From the NCBI RefSeq assembly GCF_006439395.2, contig NZ_CP083950.1, positions 4,639,001 through 4,703,000 on the forward strand: 64,000 bases of DNA. The letters are read 5' to 3'. A program made the translations under genes and the position numbers. Below are positions 8,036 through 16,400 of the stretch, piece after piece; position 1 is the first letter of the stretch, and every line of letters starts with the position of its first letter. The stretch is from Mesorhizobium sp. B4-1-4 (GTDB lineage Bacteria; Pseudomonadota; Alphaproteobacteria; Rhizobiales; Rhizobiaceae). Below the pieces are notes generated by a model. It was not told where the DNA came from. It worked only from the letters and a program-made list of their open reading frames with translations, and made no database searches.

Positions 8036-10168
8036 GTGAACAAGCAGCCAAATATCCTGACCCCTAAAGAGGCCTTCAAGGCCTGCTTTTCGGCGGTTGC
8101 CGCTTATCTGGGCCGGCCGAGCGCGGAAACCGTGCTTTTTGCCGGGGTGCCTGTTTCAGAGACGCGCATCGAGATCGCCGAGATCAGGCATCTTGCCGAG
8201 CGCATCGGCCTCGAGGTCAAGGAGTTCAATCACCGCGACTTCCTGAGCGGTCGTGTCGATCTTCCGGCGATTCTCTTCCGTGCCAGTCAATTGCCCATCG
8301 CCTTGTTGTCGGAAATCGACGGTGGAGACTATCTCACCGCCCCGCAGGAAGACGGGCGCACGACCATGGGCAGGTCTGAACTGGCCGCGAGTTACATCAT
8401 CGGCGGCGCGTCCTTCTCGATCACCTACGCCAACGCCACCGAGGCAATGAACGTCGGTTCGGCGCAGAAAATCGAACGGCGCCATTGGCTGACGGGTACG
8501 ATGGGCGCTTTCTGGCGCACCTATTCGAAGGTCGTCCTGTCGGCGATATTCATCAATCTTCTGGCCATTGCCTCCCCGATCTTCACCATGAACGTCTATG
8601 ACAGGATATTGCCCAACAAGGCGATATCCACGCTCTGGGTGCTGGCGATCGGGATCGGCGCCGTCATCCTGTTTGACCTGCTTCTGAAGACAGCGCGGGC
8701 TTCGCTGATCGACTATGCCGGACGAAAGGCGGATCTTCGGATATCGTATCTTTTGTTCGAAAAGGTGCTCAATTCGTCGCTGTCGGCGCGCCCTGGCTCG
8801 ACCGGCGAATACGCAAATCGGGTCACTCAATATGAGTTCGTGCGAGAGTTCTTTACCTCGAACACCATCAGCGTCTTCATCGATACGGCCTTCGTCTTCG
8901 TCTTTCTGCTCGTCATCTACGCGATCGGCGGGTGGCTGGTAATCATACCGGCGCTGGCCTTCGTCGCATCCGTCATAGTCGGCCTGGTCACGCAGCGGCG
9001 CATCGGCAAGCGGGTGGCCGCCTCGATGAACGAGGCTTCGCAACGCCAGGCCCTGCTGGTCGAGTCCATTTCCACTCTGGAAACAATCAAGTCGCTGCGC
9101 GCCGAAGCGTATCTCTTGAGGAAATGGGGAGAGCACTCGAAGAACGCCGCCAACACATCCGAGAAGATCAAGCAGCTTTCGGCGGCCGCGGGAAACATCA
9201 CCCAAGCCATTCAGCAGCTGGTGACCGTCGCCCTGGTCGTGGCTGGCGCCTATGCCTTTTCCGAGGGGCACGTCTCGACAGGAGCGATCATAGGAACGGT
9301 GATGCTGGCGAGCCGTGCCGTGGCTCCGCTCGGCCAGATCGCAATCACCCTGTCCAGGTTTCGCCAGGCCATGCTCTCGTTGAGGATGGTGAACTCGATC
9401 ATGGCTCAGCCGGAGGACCGGCCGGACACGGTTGGCTTCGTCAACCGCCCCATCCGCAACGGCGCGATGGTGTTCAAGAATGTCGGGTTCGTCTATCCCG
9501 GTTCGGAAAACGAGGTGTTGTCCGGCCTGAATTTCCCGGTGAAACCGGGAGAGCGGATCGGCATCATCGGCCGTATAGGATCGGGCAAGACGACGATGGG
9601 GCGGCTGATCGGCAGGCTTTTCCTGCCGACCTCTGGAGAGCTTTTGCTGGATGGCATCGATATCCGCCAGTATCACCCTTCGGAGGTGCGCCGCGCCGTA
9701 GGCATTGTCGCGCAGGCCGGCGATCTGTTTTCGGGCACCATCAAGGAAAACCTCCTGATGGCACATCCGGAAGCAACCGACGAGCAGATCATCGAAGCCG
9801 CCAAGGCCGCCGGCGTCGATGAATTTGTCTCTCGCCACCCGCGCGGCTACGACATGAATGTCGGCGAGCGAGGCACCAATCTCTCCGGAGGTCAGAGGCA
9901 GACCGTGGCGATTGCACGACTGCTGCTGACCAAACCGAAAATTGTCTTCTTGGACGAGCCGTCGGGCTCGATGGATCTGGCCTCGGAGCGGCAGCTGATA
10001 AAGCAGCTCAAATCGGCTTTTGACCGGGATACGACGCTGATCGTCTCAACCCACCGCTTCAGCATGCTCGAGTTGGCCGAACGGCTAATTGTCATCGACC
10101 AAGGCCGGATCGTTGCCGATGGACCGAAAGAACAAGTCATTCAAGCGCTGCAGAAAAACAGCGCCTGA
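8036..10168 (+). CDS. type I secretion ABC exporter, LapB/LssB type
   Basis: A 710-residue exporter with GTG start at 8036. Residues 1-~140 are a C39-peptidase-like domain (ELAASYIIGGASFSITY) without an N-terminal catalytic Cys, as in exporters of RTX adhesins, where this domain binds substrate rather than cleaving it. Residues ~150-430 are the six-helix membrane domain (FTMNVYDRILPNKA in the first loop). The nucleotide-binding domain has Walker A GRIGSGKTT (~511-519), signature LSGGQRQTVAIAR (~617), Walker B IVFLDEP (~640) and H-loop STHR. It drives export of the giant adhesin directly from cytoplasm to outside with the TolC and HlyD partners; the substrate assignment is by proximity. Confidence 0.92.
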   Translation: MNKQPNILTPKEAFKACFSAVAAYLGRPSAETVLFAGVPVSETRIEIAEIRHLAERIGLEVKEFNHRDFLSGRVDLPAILFRASQLPIALLSEIDGGDYLTAPQEDGRTTMGRSELAASYIIGGASFSITYANATEAMNVGSAQKIERRHWLTGTMGAFWRTYSKVVLSAIFINLLAIASPIFTMNVYDRILPNKAISTLWVLAIGIGAVILFDLLLKTARASLIDYAGRKADLRISYLLFEKVLNSSLSARPGSTGEYANRVTQYEFVREFFTSNTISVFIDTAFVFVFLLVIYAIGGWLVIIPALAFVASVIVGLVTQRRIGKRVAASMNEASQRQALLVESISTLETIKSLRAEAYLLRKWGEHSKNAANTSEKIKQLSAAAGNITQAIQQLVTVALVVAGAYAFSEGHVSTGAIIGTVMLASRAVAPLGQIAITLSRFRQAMLSLRMVNSIMAQPEDRPDTVGFVNRPIRNGAMVFKNVGFVYPGSENEVLSGLNFPVKPGERIGIIGRIGSGKTTMGRLIGRLFLPTSGELLLDGIDIRQYHPSEVRRAVGIVAQAGDLFSGTIKENLLMAHPEATDEQIIEAAKAAGVDEFVSRHPRGYDMNVGERGTNLSGGQRQTVAIARLLLTKPKIVFLDEPSGSMDLASERQLIKQLKSAFDRDTTLIVSTHRFSMLELAERLIVIDQGRIVADGPKEQVIQALQKNSA

Positions 10169-10216
10169 AGAAGAGAACCACGTCGAGCCCGGTCTCGACG
10201 TAATGGGGCATGGGAA

Positions 10217-11506
10217 ATGCTTGCAAGGGAAGACCGCCCGCCGCTTTTTGCGACGGCGTCCATATTCATCATAGCGGCGCTCTTTGTCGCATTTATTGCT
10301 TGGGCGTCCTTTGCCGAGGTGGACGAAATCGCGCGCGGTGACGGCAAGGTCATACCGGCCTCGAAGACCCAGATCATTCAAGCCAGCGAGCCCGGTGTCG
10401 TTCAGGAAATAGCGGTGCAGATCGGCCAAATCGTCAAAAAGAACGATCTTATCATACGCCTCGACAACACGTTGAATACCTCCAGTCTCGGTGAACAGCA
10501 GGCGAAGGCGCGTGCGCTTGAAGCGCGCATCGCCAGGCTCAAATACGAACAGACCGGCAATCTCGCGGGCTCGTTCCCTTGCCCCCAGGACATACAGTCG
10601 GTTGCTCCGCAAATTTGCGACAATGAGCAAAACCTGCTCGTCGCCCGGCGCGAGAACTTTGACAACAAGCTGTCGGTACTCAAGTCGCGCCTCGACCAGC
10701 GCCAAAGGGAACTGGACGAGGCGAACGCCAATTCCGAGCGCCTGATCAAGAACCTGGCGGTAAGCGACCAGCAGACGAAGCTGGTCGAGTCGATGGCAAA
10801 GAAAGGCTTGATGGCCAGAACCGAGCAGCTGAAGGCCGAGCAGCAGCAAACCGAACTCAACGGCCAGTTGAATTTGGCCGGCGAGACGATAAGGAAAGCC
10901 AAGTCGGCGATCACCGAAGCCCAGCTCCAGGTCGATGAGCTGGGCCTGCAGTTGAAGCAGGAGGCACTGGGTGATCTGACACAGGCGCTCGCTGATCTTT
11001 CGGTGGTGGATGAGACCATCCGCGGTGCAACCGACAAGGTCGCACGCACCGACATCCGCTCTCCCGTGGACGGCATCGTCAACACGCTGGAGCTGAACAC
11101 GGTTGGCGCCTTCGTGCAGCCAGGGGCCATCGTTGCCGGAATCGTGCCCACTTCCGAGACATTGCTGGTCGAAGCGCGTGTTTCGCCACGCGACGTCGCC
11201 TTTATCCGCCCGGATCAGGATGCCCTGATAAAGGTCACCGCCTACGATTTCTCGATCTTCGGCGGCATCGAAGGCAAAGTCTCCAACATCACCGCGGACA
11301 GCCTTGTCGACCAGAAAACCGGAGAGCCGTACTACCAGGTTCGTGTTGCCACCGAAAAGTCGACGCTCGAGAGAGATGGAAAGGCCTATTCGATCATCCC
11401 CGGCATGATCTGTTCGGTCGACATCAAGACCGGGCGCAAGACAATCCTGACCTACCTTTTGAAACCGATCAACAAGGCGCGAGAGGAGGCAATGAGTGAA
11501 CGATAG
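10217..11506 (+). CDS. type I secretion membrane fusion protein, HlyD family
   Basis: A 429-residue protein: short cytoplasmic end, one membrane helix (~15-35), then the biotinyl-lipoyl-like half (GDGKVIPASKTQIIQASEPG, ~45-90), a long alpha-helical hairpin (~100-270, rich in Glu/Gln/Leu/Lys) and a beta-barrel end (RTDIRSPVDGIVNTLELNTV at ~278-297). This is the PrtE/LapC/HlyD layout. It links the ABC exporter in the inner membrane with TolC. ATG 10217 has a GGGAAA stretch just before it. The 48-base gap after the exporter and the 11-base overlap with the next gene put them in one transcript. Confidence 0.92.
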   Translation: MLAREDRPPLFATASIFIIAALFVAFIAWASFAEVDEIARGDGKVIPASKTQIIQASEPGVVQEIAVQIGQIVKKNDLIIRLDNTLNTSSLGEQQAKARALEARIARLKYEQTGNLAGSFPCPQDIQSVAPQICDNEQNLLVARRENFDNKLSVLKSRLDQRQRELDEANANSERLIKNLAVSDQQTKLVESMAKKGLMARTEQLKAEQQQTELNGQLNLAGETIRKAKSAITEAQLQVDELGLQLKQEALGDLTQALADLSVVDETIRGATDKVARTDIRSPVDGIVNTLELNTVGAFVQPGAIVAGIVPTSETLLVEARVSPRDVAFIRPDQDALIKVTAYDFSIFGGIEGKVSNITADSLVDQKTGEPYYQVRVATEKSTLERDGKAYSIIPGMICSVDIKTGRKTILTYLLKPINKAREEAMSER

Positions 11507-12140
11507 CGTCGCCTCCTCCCCTCCACCCCAAGGTGCCCGGCCGCTCCTGCCCCTCGCAACAGAGGATTTTGGGCTGGAATTCCGGGTTGTGACGCGCGGT
11601 GGCGTACGGCGCGGCATACGGCTGGAGCGGGCTTTCTGGATTTCGCTCAAGCAGATGGCGGAGAACAGGCGATGCACGATCGGTATGCTGATTGACGAAA
11701 TCGCTGGCAATCACTCCGAAACGGGAAACCTGACGTCGGCAATTCGGGTGGCTTGCATACGCGCACTTGCGAACGAAAACCTGACTTTGCGCAAGCTGGC
11801 ATCGATCAAAACAGTCAACGCCATTCTGGTCGCTTGTCCCTCGCCCGCCTTCGCTCTTGCATCGTCGAAGAAGATCCTGACGTTCAATGCGGCTTTCCAG
11901 CAATTGGTCAAGCGTCAGCTGCCCATGACGCCGAACGATGACGCGCGCCAAGACCTCAAGCTGGCATTGGACATCGGTGTGGCCGACATATTCGCGCGCC
12001 TCGACGCCAACGGCGAAACCCCGGTGACAAGCGGCTTCGTCATTGGCGCCGGCGAACGTCGCTATCGAGGCCAGTTGAACGCGGTGCGCGCGCCTGTGCT
12101 GGAGCCCGAATTGCTGATGGCGTTTGTCTTCAACGGCTGA
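11496..12140 (+). CDS. ribbon-helix-helix domain protein (RHH_4 type) of the type I secretion operon
   Basis: A 214-residue protein with GTG start at 11496, well spaced after gagaggagg, overlapping the end of the HlyD gene by 11 bases. GGVRRGIRLERAFWISLKQM followed by RRCTIGMLIDEIAG (~residues 30-70) matches the ribbon-helix-helix fold of the RHH_4 family, found in many alphaproteobacteria. The C-terminal ~130 residues contain ILTFNAAFQQLVKRQLPM, which resembles the start of a PAS-like sensor fold, but that is only suggestive. It may be a DNA-binding regulator of the secretion or adhesin genes, or a protein-binding adaptor. It ends 36 bases before the convergent protease gene. Confidence 0.65.
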   Translation: MNDSVASSPPPQGARPLLPLATEDFGLEFRVVTRGGVRRGIRLERAFWISLKQMAENRRCTIGMLIDEIAGNHSETGNLTSAIRVACIRALANENLTLRKLASIKTVNAILVACPSPAFALASSKKILTFNAAFQQLVKRQLPMTPNDDARQDLKLALDIGVADIFARLDANGETPVTSGFVIGAGERRYRGQLNAVRAPVLEPELLMAFVFNG

Positions 12141-12176
12141 CCACTCAATGCGGATTGGAGGCGTCCGCCCTGGCTG

Positions 12177-13157
12177 TCACTGACCATCCGTCAAACCCTC
12201 GCCGGGTGCGACCGACTGGAAGCCACCCTTGAGGTCGGCCACTTGCGCGGCACCGGCTTTCGTCCCGTGAATCCAGGCCCGGTCGGTGCTGAACGAATAC
12301 AGCGGCTGATAGTCCGGGAGGTCGCTATCCCTGAGGACCTTGTTGCCAAGGCTGTCCAGAATGAACGCGCCGCTTGCGGTGCTTACCGCAAGCACGGCAT
12401 GAAAGAACCTGCGCTTGCGATCCTGGAGCACCACCAGCGACATGCTTTGCGCCGGAATACCCGCCTGCAGCAACGCCGTCATCTTGAGAATGGCAAAATC
12501 CTCGCAGTCGCCAGCGCGATTTGCAAGAACCTCCGAAGGTTTCGCCCAATAGTCGAGCTTGCCGTATACGTCGATGTCGCTTTTGTAGGCGATGAAGTGA
12601 TTGATGCTGCTGTTGACGAACGACAGTTTTTCGCTGAAGGGCTTGTCCCGAGCGATCGAGACGATGTTGGCGAAAATCTGGCTCTTGCGTCCGCAATCGC
12701 TGTCCGGCGTGCAACTGGATATGGCCTGGTAGACGGGTGCCCAGCGCGCCGAAACGGGAAAATTATGCATGGACAGGGCAACCGATCCGAACACACCCGG
12801 GATGATCGTCGCCGTCTGCATGGGGTCGATACCGGGGTTGTCTTGGGCCGTCGACGTGCCGGTTCCGCCATCCGCGGAAACGGGACCGTAGCCGTTCAAA
12901 GCAATGCCGATCTGGCCAATGCTGATCTGGCCAATGCTGACCTGATAAGACGCGACGGGCTGCCAGGATTGATACCGCTGCAGGGAGATGCCGCCGAGAC
13001 AAGGCGGCGCCTGAACCATCTCCAGGGCCGGCTTCGCGGGAAGGGAACCCTTGAAAACCTGGCTGGCAAGGGCCGGCTGCGCCAGGCCCGCGAGGCCAGC
13101 CGCCAGCAGGAGCAGTTTGATTCGGGTTGTTCCCGGAACATTTTTTTGTTTTTTCAT
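12177..13157 (-). CDS. LapG-like bacterial transglutaminase-like cysteine protease, periplasmic
   Basis: A 326-residue protein with signal peptide (MKKQKNVPGTTRIKLLLLAA, cut near ALAS). The C-terminal half has the BTLCP (peptidase C93) triad: Cys in ANRAGDCEDFAILKM (~215-229), His in RRFFHAVLAV (~255) and Asp in AFILDSLGNKV (~270). Family member LapG of Pseudomonas cuts the N-terminus of the giant adhesin LapA and releases it from the cell surface. Here the gene is divergent from a LapA-like adhesin and next to its exporter, which strongly suggests the same relation. ATG 13157 follows an AAGGTGG site; a GTG at 13166 is less likely. The N-terminal part has an unusual 15-base tandem duplication (SIGQI twice). 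Confidence 0.85.
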   Translation of the reverse strand: MKKQKNVPGTTRIKLLLLAAGLAGLAQPALASQVFKGSLPAKPALEMVQAPPCLGGISLQRYQSWQPVASYQVSIGQISIGQIGIALNGYGPVSADGGTGTSTAQDNPGIDPMQTATIIPGVFGSVALSMHNFPVSARWAPVYQAISSCTPDSDCGRKSQIFANIVSIARDKPFSEKLSFVNSSINHFIAYKSDIDVYGKLDYWAKPSEVLANRAGDCEDFAILKMTALLQAGIPAQSMSLVVLQDRKRRFFHAVLAVSTASGAFILDSLGNKVLRDSDLPDYQPLYSFSTDRAWIHGTKAGAAQVADLKGGFQSVAPGEGLTDGQ

Positions 13158-13480
13158 AACGCCCACCTTTGACTGTGGACGCTACCAACCCTGTCTCAAA
13201 TTACTGGAAAGGAAGGTGGGTAACTTTCCAAAAATATGCATCAGCTATTTTGTGTAAAATTTTATTCACATTTATACTTCTGTTTACCAAAACTCCCCAT
13301 CGGTACCGGCTACCGAGCTCATCCTCTCAGGTGAGATATAACTCATTATATGTAGCTCGTTTACCAAGCGTAAAAAAGCTTATCGAAGGCATATTCAAAT
13401 ATATAGAATAGATTGACGGACCGTTGCAAAACCGACGCATCGCCTGTCTCTTTCCGGGAAATGCCGGAGGGGTTTTAGCT
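13158..13480. other. A/T-rich divergent regulatory region between the protease and adhesin genes
   Basis: A 323-base gene-free stretch that is far richer in A/T than anything else in the window, particularly 13200-13410. It holds the start sites of both the LapG-like gene and the adhesin. Short palindromic words (AAGC...GCTT near 13375) and many A- and T-runs suggest intrinsically curved DNA and binding by a silencer-type protein. In rhizobia the MucR/Ros proteins prefer such A/T-rich DNA and control surface polysaccharides and adhesins; this link is inference. Confidence 0.5.
13250..13278 (+). promoter_or_regulatory. candidate promoter of the adhesin gene
   Basis: TTGTGT (13250-13255) and TATACT (13273-13278) are separated by exactly 17 bases and face the adhesin. 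The predicted leader would be about 200 bases long. This rests on consensus match only. Confidence 0.4.
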
Positions 13481-16400
13481 ATGGCGACCAGTATTGAATT
13501 GGACAACGTTTCGGGTTCGTGGGACGAGCATCACGTCTCCGGCGATCATCATGATCTGACAGCGCAGGTGCAGATTGCTCAAGCCGCCCCGGCGGACCAG
13601 GCAGCGGCGCCGGCTCAAACCGCACCGGCCGCGGCCGAACCTGTCCCGGTCGATGTCGGTGGCGGCGCGCCCGTGAATGCTCCACCGGCGGCAAATATCC
13701 CGCATGAATACGTTGCCGACGCGAGCAACATCGTCAAACTCCCAGCCAATGTTTCGATCGACAACATCAAGGTCGATGGTCACAACCTCTTGCTTGAACA
13801 GGCGGACGGCTCCGTCATCGTCATCAAGGACGGCGCCTTGAATGTGCCGACCTTCGTCATCGGTGACGTCGAGGTGCCGCGCGTCGCCCTGATCGCGGCG
13901 CTCGAGGCAAGCCACATCGATGTCGCCTTCGGCGCGGACGGGTCGATCTCGGCTGGCGGAAATGGCTCGCAAAGCAGCGCTGGTGGAAATTTCGAACAGC
14001 CTGCCGGCGGCATTGGTGACGGATTTGGACTATCGGCGCTGTTGCCGCCGACCGACCTGCAGTTCGGGCAACCGGATAACCGCGAGCTCTTCACGGGCCT
14101 TGTCAGGCCAAATTCCATACCGTCGATCGGGCTCATCGGGGAGGCGACCGTCTCCGAAGCTGGCCTGCCTGCACACAATGGCGAACCCGCCGGTTCGGCC
14201 TTTGGTTCCAACTCGGAGATGACCTCCGGGACTATCGGCTTCACGTCGCCCGACGGCGTATCGCAGGTCACGCTCAGCGGCCATGCCCTGACTACGGTGC
14301 CGCAGACCTTCACCGACGCCACGGGTTCGCTGACGGCGAGCTATGCCTTCGATGCCGCAACCGGTATCGGCACGATCAACTACTCCTATACACTTGCCAA
14401 CAACACCTCTGGCGACAACACGAGCGTCACTTTCGTGGTTGGCGTGACGGACGCCGACGGCGATGCGGCGCCTCCCGGCAACCTGACCATCACCATCGTC
14501 GACGACGCGCCGGTCGCGCATGCCGACACCGACAGCGTCGCGGCCGGCCAGTTCACGGCCGAGGCCGGCAACGTCATCACCGGCACCGGCACGACCTCCG
14601 GCGCGGCGGGTGCCGACACCCAGGGCGCCGACGGCGCCAGCGTCAGCCACATCCAGAGCGACAATGTCGGCGGCGCCGGACTCGACATCAACGGCAGCAC
14701 CATCATCAACGGCCAGTACGGCACGCTGACCATCGATGCCAGCGGACAGTACAGCTACACCCGCAACGCCGGCTCGGCCGGCGGCGTCAACGACGTCTTC
14801 ACCTACACGCTCAAGGACGGCGACACCGACACATCGACGGCGACGCTGACGATCCATATCGAAGACTCCACGCCGACCTACACCCTGCCGGCGGCCGGCG
14901 ACGGCGTGACCACGGTCTATGAGGCGGGCCTGCCCGCGCGCAACTCGACCGAGCCCGCGGGCTCGCATATCGGCGCCACCGACACCACGGCCTCGGGCGT
15001 GATCGCGGTGACATCGGTCGACGGTGTCGCCTCGGTATCGCTCAACAACACGGCGGTCACCGGAACAAGCGCGGCCACGGCCACCACCGTGCTCGCCAAC
15101 TCCACCGGAACGCTGACGGCCTGGTACGATGCCGCCACCAGCCAGATCCACTACACCTACACGCTGCTCGACAACACCGGCGACACCAACAACACCACCA
15201 TCAGCGTCCCGGTCAGCGTCACCGACAAGGACGGCGACACGCCCCTCAGCGGCAGCAACCTGACCATCACCATCGTCGACGACGCGCCGGTCGCGCATGC
15301 CGACACCGACAGCGTCGCGGCCGGCCAGTTCACGGCCGAGGCCGGCAACGTCATCACCGGCACCGGCACGACCTCCGGCGCGGCGGGTGCCGACACCCAG
15401 GGCGCCGACGGCGCCAGCGTCAGCCACATCCAGAGCGACAATGTCGGCGGCGCCGGACTCGACATCAACGGCAGCACCATCATCAACGGCCAGTACGGCA
15501 CGCTGACCATCGATGCCAGCGGACAGTACAGCTACACCCGCAACGCCGGCTCGGCCGGCGGCGTCAACGACGTCTTCTTCACCTACACGCTCAAGGACGG
15601 CGACACCGACACATCGACGGCGACGCTGACGATCCATATCGAAGACTCCACGCCGACCTACACCCTGCCGGCGCCGGCCGGCGACGGCGTGACCACGGTC
15701 TATGAGGCGGGCCTGCCCGCGCGCAACTCGACCGAGCCCGCGGGCTCGCATATCGGCGCCACCGACACCACGGCCTCGGGCGTGATCGCGGTGACATCGG
15801 TCGACGGTGTCGCCTCGGTATCGCTCAACAACACGGCGGTCACCGGAACAAGCGCGGCCACGGCCACCACCGTGCTCGCCAACTCCACCGGAACGCTGAC
15901 GGCCTGGTACGATGCCGCCACCAGCCAGATCCACTACACCTACACGCTGCTCGACAACACCGGGCGACACCAACAACACCACCATCAGCGTCCCGGTCAG
16001 CGTCACCGACAAGGACGGCGACACGCCCCTCAGCGGCAGCAACCTGACCATCACCATCGTCGACGACGCGCCGGTCGCGCATGCCGACACCGACAGCGTC
16101 GCGGCCGGCCAGTTCACGGCCGAGGCCGGCAACGTCATCACCGGCACCGGCACGACCTCCGGCGCGCGGCGGGTGCCGACACCCAGGGCGCCGACGGCGC
16201 CAGCGTCAGCCACATCCAGAGCGACAATGTCGGCGGCGCCGGACTCGACATCAACGGCAGCACCATCATCAACGGCCAGTACGGCACGCTGACCATCGAT
16301 GCCAGCGGACAGTACAGCTACACCCGCAACGCCGGCTCGGCCGGCGGCGTCAACGACGTCTTCACCTACACGCTCAAGGACGGCGACACCGACACATCGA

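Noticed and set aside
8156..9838. 560-codon minus-strand frame over the ABC exporter
   Set aside because: Antisense to an exporter with all ABC motifs.
13424..13480. TTG start extending the adhesin N-terminus by 19 codons
   Set aside because: No ribosome site, while ATG 13481 has a very strong one at ideal distance.
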